64,000 nucleotides of DNA from Carallia brachiata (lineage: Eukaryota > Streptophyta > Magnoliopsida > Malpighiales > Rhizophoraceae). A program made the position numbers and the translations under genes. Shown piece by piece: positions 58,201 to 64,000 of the stretch. The notes beneath the pieces are model-generated. The model saw only the letters and a program-made list of their open reading frames with translations. It ran no database searches and was not told the origin of the DNA. Positions within the stretch are counted from its first letter, which is position 1. Every line of letters starts with the position of its first letter. The stretch lies in assembly GCA_021464245.1 (NCBI GenBank), contig JADCRB010000040.1, positions 7,970,575-8,034,574 on the forward strand. The letters run 5' to 3'.

Positions 58201-60860
58201 AGTTTGATTTTATAGTATCTCCTTTTCTAAACCTTCCATTTCATCTTTTCGAACTATTACAGAGAACATAATATGTAATGATATTAAATAAATAAATAAA
58301 AAAAGAAGCTATCTCCAGCCGGATTCTTAAAATTAAAATTTGGTAGTGTAGCCTTGAGATGCATCTTTTTGTCTAAAGTCCATAAAATTTAGGACAAATT
58401 TGCACCGAAAACAAAGAAAAAAACGAAGAAAATTAATGGCACACGCTTCCAAAGCAATATTACAAAGAATTTGGACTGGCATTGATTGAGATTGATGGAT
58501 ATATGTCGTTCCTCTTTGCAAAAGCACCGAGAATTTGGCTACTGAACTTCTTAAAAGTTGTGATCAAAGTTATGTCATGAACAAAATATTTATTCTTGTG
58601 GACCCCTTACCCCCAAAGACAAAGCCCTCTTCTCTATCTACAAATTTCAGTAAAAGAGAAAAAAAAAAAAAAAGAATTTGAATACTTAAATTTAGAAGCG
58701 TCAAAAAGTGACTCAATCTGAACTCACGCGAAAAAGTTGAGTCAAGAATCTGAATTTTCAACTCGAACTCAAAAATGACTCAAAAAATTTAAATTTGATA
58801 TGAGTTATCGTTGGATTAAGAAAAAGATAAAAGAGTGAAAGATTTTTTAATTTTTTGATTTTTTTGCCTTATCTTATCTCTCCTATGTTATGTCCCAACT
58901 GATACAATTTCTATGGAGTATAGATATACATATGACAAAGAAAACTAAATTTATGTATTTAGCTCAAATGAATTTGAAATTTAATTGAAGCATTTCACTT
59001 TAGTGAAAAAAAACAACTTAAATAAATAACGGCTCAATTCGAATTCGACCTGAATTCTACTCGAACTCGAAAGGATCCAATCGAACTTGATTGAATAACG
59101 TGACTCGCAAAATAATAAAATCCGAAATGACCTAAACTAAAACGTCCCAAAATGAACCGGACATAATATGACTTTATGACACCTCTACTTAAATGTACCA
59201 ATAAGGGTTAATTCGTCTTCTAGTTAGTAATTAGGAGAGGAGCTCTTTTTGTCAACCAAAATTTGATCTTAATTATTCCTTTGTTAGAGATGCTATGCAA
59301 AAATTTCTTTGTTTTTTTTTATCAACAATAAAATTTTAATATGTTAATTAGGTCAAGTTGAAGGGATGGACCTTAATGGTCTGTTTGGAATCGTGAGAAT
59401 TCAAGTTAAAGAAAGAGCTATGGAAAAGAAAATAGCATTTTTTTTTCATTATTTTTTTCTCACTGATTTTTCATCTATCCAATCAATATTCTTTTCTTAA
59501 ATTTTTTTTTTCATTTTCTTTTTCATTATATTCTTTATCACCCGCTTCTCATCTATTTAAACTACTTTATTTTCTTATAATTTTCTTTTTCGTGAATTTC
59601 TAATAATCAAAACACATTATAAGATTGTATGAGAAAAAAAATTTTTTAGTTGATATAAAATTAGTTTGAGTACAAATGTTTGGCATGCTTTAATTTTGGT
59701 GTTGGATATGCTCTGAGTTTGTCCTAAAATAATATCAGCATGAAATTATGTGATATATGGTACACAAGTAGATTTGTAGAACTAAATATAAAAAACAGGT
59801 TGACCAAAAAAAACATTTAAAAACAGAAAACCAAAAGCAAGAAAGAAAAAGTGGTGGTCATGGAGAATTACAGGTAGTAGAGACAACCTAGATGAAAACA
59901 GAAAACTAAAGAAGGATAAAACTCTTTAAATATGGCATGGAGTATGGAATAAAGGCAAGGATAACGAAAAATAAAGTGAGTTTGATGATTACATTTAATA
60001 AAGTTGGACTAAAAAGCGTATTTCTCAGGAGGTATATATATATTCTAAAAATTTGATTTAAAAGATGGCAAAATTTGGCGTCTCTCTCTTCTCTTTTTTT
60101 TTTATTTTTTATTTTTTATTTTTTATTTTTACTTTTGTTTTTTTCACTTCCACCCAGGACCTGATCAAATCACGCCCCACAATAACTAAAATTACAAAAA
60201 AATGGAAAAAAAAAAAAAAAGAAAGAGTACACAAGCTGAACTTCTACTGTTCCCAGAGTTACTCGATTGTGTCCTGGACTATCTAATAAGAATACACGTC
60301 TCCACCATAGTGAAGCAATTAACAAAGAGAAAAATTTATGGGACGAGAACCCACATGATTATATTATATGCTATATAAGAAATCTTCAATCAATCCAGGA
60401 ATTATGTTTACTTAACATAATCGAATTAATTCATAAATCCACTACATACTTGTCATGTGCGTAGGACTTAATGCAACTTTCTTCATTCAAGGCTTCTAAA
60501 ACACCCAAATAATCTAAATAGTGACATTTTTTTTTGTCTCTTATAAGGTTCATTTAGTCGTAAGTTATATAATAAAAATATCTCTGTTGATTCTTGTAAA
60601 CTTTATACTCCTTTTTAAATATTATAATTCAAGACATCTAAGATGAAAGTTTTCCTTAAGGGACCTAAATAGCTATATGTAATGTTGAATATTCTACCAA
60701 AAAGCAAACCTTATCGATTACGATGAGAAAGCTGCAAATGAATGCAAATAACTATTGATCCTTATACATACAAAAAAGACGGATCACGACTAAGCAACTA
60801 ATAATCAATGACTTAGTATTACTCAAGTTTTTGGCGAGTATGGTATAACCATAGTTTTAG
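55220..60860. other. intergenic, no gene recognised
   Basis: Over 5 kb without a supported gene. The region 58680-59190 is rich in ACTCGAACTC and TTCGAACTTG words on both strands, a probable old DNA-transposon derivative without clear ends. 59384-59640 begins GGTCTGTTTGGAA, like a Tourist-type end, but I found no partner end. Confidence 0.45.
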
Positions 60861-60862
60861 CA

Positions 60863-60863
<1 letters not shown>

Positions 60864-60892
<29 letters not shown>
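60864..60892. repeat. (ATT)n microsatellite
   Basis: About nine ATT units. Confidence 0.9.
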
Positions 60893-60893
<1 letters not shown>

Positions 60894-60899
60894 TTAACT

Positions 60900-63060
60900 A
60901 TCCCAATTAACTCTTTTATTCTCATTCACATTTAATATTGAGCTAACCTAAATTACTGATTATAGTTAAATTAGAAAATCTCTAATGAGGTGGAAGGAAA
61001 TAAAAAACAAACTATTTTAAGTTTGCTTTACAAAAGTCCTAATGTATTGGTGTGAAAATGTTAACAAGTGAGTATATGCACTCCACCTTCGTACCCCAGA
61101 CATTGCCTTCACAATCCCTTCTCTGACCGCTCCTCTAGTGGTTCTAATAAACAAAAAATAAAAAATAAGAAGAAAAAACCCCTCCACCTAGGCACCTACT
61201 AATCCCCTATTACAAATATCAATTGATTTTTATACCAAAAGAACGTGTTGATTTTATATCAGCATCTACTTCTAACCTATCTGGCAATGGCATGACATAA
61301 ATAATGATACTGCGCAATGCTTGGATTCGAATTCTCCCAATGTTGTGGTGCATTTGGAAAGTTGGAACTATTCCCAACTATTCCCTCTTTCTCCGTATGC
61401 CTGTGCCCAACCTTTCATATGATGGGTCTGCACATAAAATGCAATCTTGCTTAGCATTCCAAGGGGACATCATTGTCATATTGGAGTAACCCTGTCGATG
61501 ATTCAACATTACAGGAACTAAACAGTCTTACATGAAGAGAACTTCTTTTTTTTTTTTTTTAACTAGAAGATATTGAAGGGGACCAATTAGCATATGTAAT
61601 TGATTAGTGTTTCCCTGAACAGTAAGACTAGTGTGTAAAGTAAAAGCCCACTAACTAAGCTTTCCATTCTCATCCAAGCATATAATTATAACTTAGTTCC
61701 ATGAACTAGTTCCTAAGCGCTACAGCTTCGTGGTGGTATATTGTAGTTGCCTCCACTTTCCACATAGCATACAATTTATAAAAACATTCGGCAACCTGAA
61801 GGCACTCAATTACGTGAGAAACTGCGAATACAATTATATGTTAAGGTTTAGGAAAACTTCATGCTTAGTTCAAAATGAGGCTGCCCTTGTGCAGTTTAAA
61901 CATAAAAATATTTACAAGAGATAATAAAAGGTGATTGGCATTTTTAAAAAAATAGTAAATATTAGGGTTAGCCATAGCTTAGTCGTCCAAAAAACAACGT
62001 AACTGTGGACCCAATCCCTAAACACTAAATGAGTCAACACTGAAGGTTATTGTTGAAACAAAAGAATTTTCAAACTTTTGTTTTTAAAAAAATTGTAGCT
62101 AGAGCATGTGTACTACATTATATCTCCGAACAATTAAGAAAGAGAAATAAAATATCGAAGGAGGATTTTTTTTGTACGGTGTATATAAATATCGATACAA
62201 TGTATAAGTTAAGGTCAAAAACACCTGATTCCTTGCTCTGTAATGCATTTTTTTTTTGTTTTTGAGATGGATTAGATGCTTGGTGAGTGAAAGTGCTTCA
62301 TAAAAAACTATTTCTGGCTCTACGGAATAATTCCTTCAATTAATGGAAGCAAGTCATTTACACGAATTGCATGGCGATCCATCCAAGTCAATCGATGAAG
62401 CAGTTACTTTACCCTCTAAAAAGGAAATAAACAAAAACATGAAATAGCGTATCGATAAATAAATAAATAAAAATGAACCAGCAATTCATATTATTAAAAA
62501 AACAAAAATAGATTAGGAATACATGGAATCAAGGAAAAAAAAAAAAGATAAATCATCTCATTAAATGAGCAATGAGACTATTACATAAGCAAAGATCGTC
62601 CTAACCCAATCGATTGATTTTGGTATTAATGAGGTGCTCTTCGGAATGTCTGTCTTCATGAATGAGAATTATGTTTGTTTTCTTCGCCTTCTTATAATAC
62701 GTGATGATTCTCGTCCCTAAAAGAAAAAAGAACTGCAAAAATAAATAAAGGAAAAAAAAAGGAAAAAGTTTGAGACATGAGTTTGTTAGCTCGATACCCT
62801 AGACCATTGAATAAAAAAAATTTATTTTTTTTTTAAGTTTAGAGGTTACATATTTTATTTAGAGTTTAGATTTTAACTTTTAGAGAAATACTCATTTAAA
62901 TTTAAATTTTAGTTTTTATTAAAAAATTAATAAAAAGTATTAACTCTACAATCTGGTATATTTTTCTCTAATTGCGGAAAAAAAAAAGAAAACGAAGGGC
63001 TGCAGCAAAGAAAAAGAAGGGCTTTTGAGGGCTAGACACACCGTAACTTAAAGCTGAAAC
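60900..63060. other. intergenic, no gene recognised
   Basis: A patch at 61290-61500 is more balanced and encodes an open 61-codon frame from 61304 (ends GDIIVILE), with no known match. The rest is AT-rich. Confidence 0.45.
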
Positions 63061-63127
63061 TTCTTAGTTCTCGTGGACAATTTTCTCTCTTTCCTGTGAA
63101 GAACATCTCTTGTCATAATTCTTTTTG

Positions 63128-63129
<2 letters not shown>

Positions 63130-63165
<36 letters not shown>
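63130..63165. repeat. (CT)n microsatellite
   Basis: About eighteen CT units, ending CGCTCGCC. Confidence 0.95.
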
Positions 63166-63168
<3 letters not shown>

Positions 63169-63329
63169 CGCCTGTTTAATTTGGAGACTCTCTCTCCTGG
63201 TTTGTCCTCTCCACTCTCTGACACACTGCTTCTTCCATAAGGCGTTAAAATTTGATTCCTGATAGTGCAAGCAAAGCAAGCACCCCACCCTTTTTACCTT
63301 CCTTTAACCTCCTTCACTAAATAACACAA

Positions 63330-63763
63330 AAAAAAAAAATTTTTTTTTTAATTCTCTCCCTCCTTTTTGGCCCCCAACACTACTATAAACTCCTTGTTTA
63401 GTGTCTGTTCAGTTGCAAAACCCACCTGCAAAAGACTCTTTTCTATCTCACTGAGTGTGTCTTTCTCTTTTCTTCTTCACTACCCACTTGTTGTGCCTCT
63501 TCTGTCTCTGCAAATTCTCCTTTCTTTCTCTTCTTCTTGGCCAAAATCTTCCATATATCTTCTGCCACAACTACAATGGAAGATACTTAAGTTCAAATAA
63601 TACATGATAAAGAAGTGTTAAAGTTCATTCGGGGATTTTCTTCATTTTTGTCCTTGTAGACATTTCTATTTCCAGAGAAGGAAAAAATAAATAAACAAAT
63701 AAAGAAGCTTTATTTGTTAGTCATCCTTCTCTTCTAGGAGTCCTTTTGCTGTTGACCACTCAA

Positions 63764-63829
<66 letters not shown>

Positions 63830-63839
63830 CAAAGAGCGC
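63330..63839 (+). promoter_or_regulatory. possible promoter and CT-rich leader of a gene at the right edge
   Basis: CTATAAACT at about 63383 is TATA-like. It is followed by more than 200 nt of pyrimidine-rich, AT-poor sequence and later by long CT tracts, a common pattern in plant 5' leaders. No coding exon is confirmed inside the window. Confidence 0.3.
63763..63826. repeat. (CT)n microsatellite with CTAT interruptions
   Basis: About thirty CT units broken twice by A. Confidence 0.95.
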
Positions 63840-63935
63840 ATGGAGATGGAAATGTGTAGAGATGGAAAGTGGATCTCTACAGCTCTCTCCGATCAATTCC
63901 ACCACACGGTTACCACTAAAGTTGTTGTATTATAG
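63840..63935 (+). CDS. short ORF after the CT-rich leader, possible first exon
   Basis: ATG at 63840 opens 31 codons (MEMEMCRDGKWISTALSDQF...) and stops at TAG 63933-63935. It follows directly on a CT-rich stretch typical of plant leaders. It could be a first exon continuing beyond the window, a small ORF, or chance. I recognise no family, and no strong splice donor is visible. Confidence 0.2.
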   Translation: MEMEMCRDGKWISTALSDQFHHTVTTKVVVL

Positions 63936-64000
63936 TTACTTAAAGTTACTAAGTAGAGTGTGTCATTTTCTTATGTTATTCACTAAAATCATTTTTTAGA

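Noticed and set aside
59384..59640. Tourist-type MITE starting GGTCTGTTTGGAA
   Set aside because: No inverted partner end or TTA/TAA duplication was found.
61304..61489. Possible small gene or microRNA precursor around 61304-61489
   Set aside because: Only a short local hairpin (AGTTGGAAC...) and no match to a known plant microRNA.
1..64000. CRISPR arrays, operons, bacterial-type promoters
   Set aside because: The window is plant nuclear DNA. The repeats are transposons and microsatellites, with no regularly spaced direct repeats.

Overview
This is a nuclear segment from a flowering plant, most likely a woody eudicot. It is AT-rich. It holds few, widely spaced genes with spliced GT-AG introns, many microsatellites, and a dense load of decayed transposable elements. 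The gene families seen (alternative oxidase, methionine S-methyltransferase, BAHD acyltransferase, RING1-type E3 ligase) are plant families. I cannot name the species from the sequence.

Layout. 1-8640: AT-rich intergenic DNA with an inverted-repeat element. 8650-10480: probable organelle (mitochondrial) DNA inserted in the nucleus, itself split by a Mutator-like element. 12180-15900: an LTR-retrotransposon remnant with a tRNA-iMet primer-binding site. 16139-16708: two tandem MITEs. 18036-19294 (-): a BAHD acyltransferase broken by one frame-shifting deletion. 21405-23596: MITEs and the upstream region of the next gene. 23702-26940 (+): alternative oxidase of AOX2 type, four exons, with two apparent single-base frame breaks. 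29601-30048: tandem duplication. 32223-33164 (-): an intact, intronless RING-H2 E3 ligase. 33650-38430 (-): a dead LINE. 39085-41420: a duplicated unit whose second copy took two insertions, including a 977-bp PIF/Harbinger-like element carrying a 0.6-kb polypyrimidine tract. 42404-43191: a hAT-like element. 44985-45945 and 48408-48913: foldback elements with 10-bp target-site duplications (a third copy is at 23097-23596). 49154-53358 (+): a truncated methionine S-methyltransferase pseudogene. 53400-63300: intergenic. 63330-64000: a CT-rich stretch that may be the leader of a gene beyond the edge.

The genes do not form a pathway or cluster; each stands alone. The only gene that reads as clearly intact is the RING-H2 ligase. 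AOX2 is nearly perfect apart from two one-base gaps, which could be real or assembly errors. The MMT copy is dead by several independent lesions.

I found no convincing new biological system. The best leads are: foldback repeats carrying snRNA-type USE + TATA promoter modules; a family of long foldback elements with 10-bp target duplications, one of them sitting about 100 bp upstream of AOX2; and several datable nested insertions.
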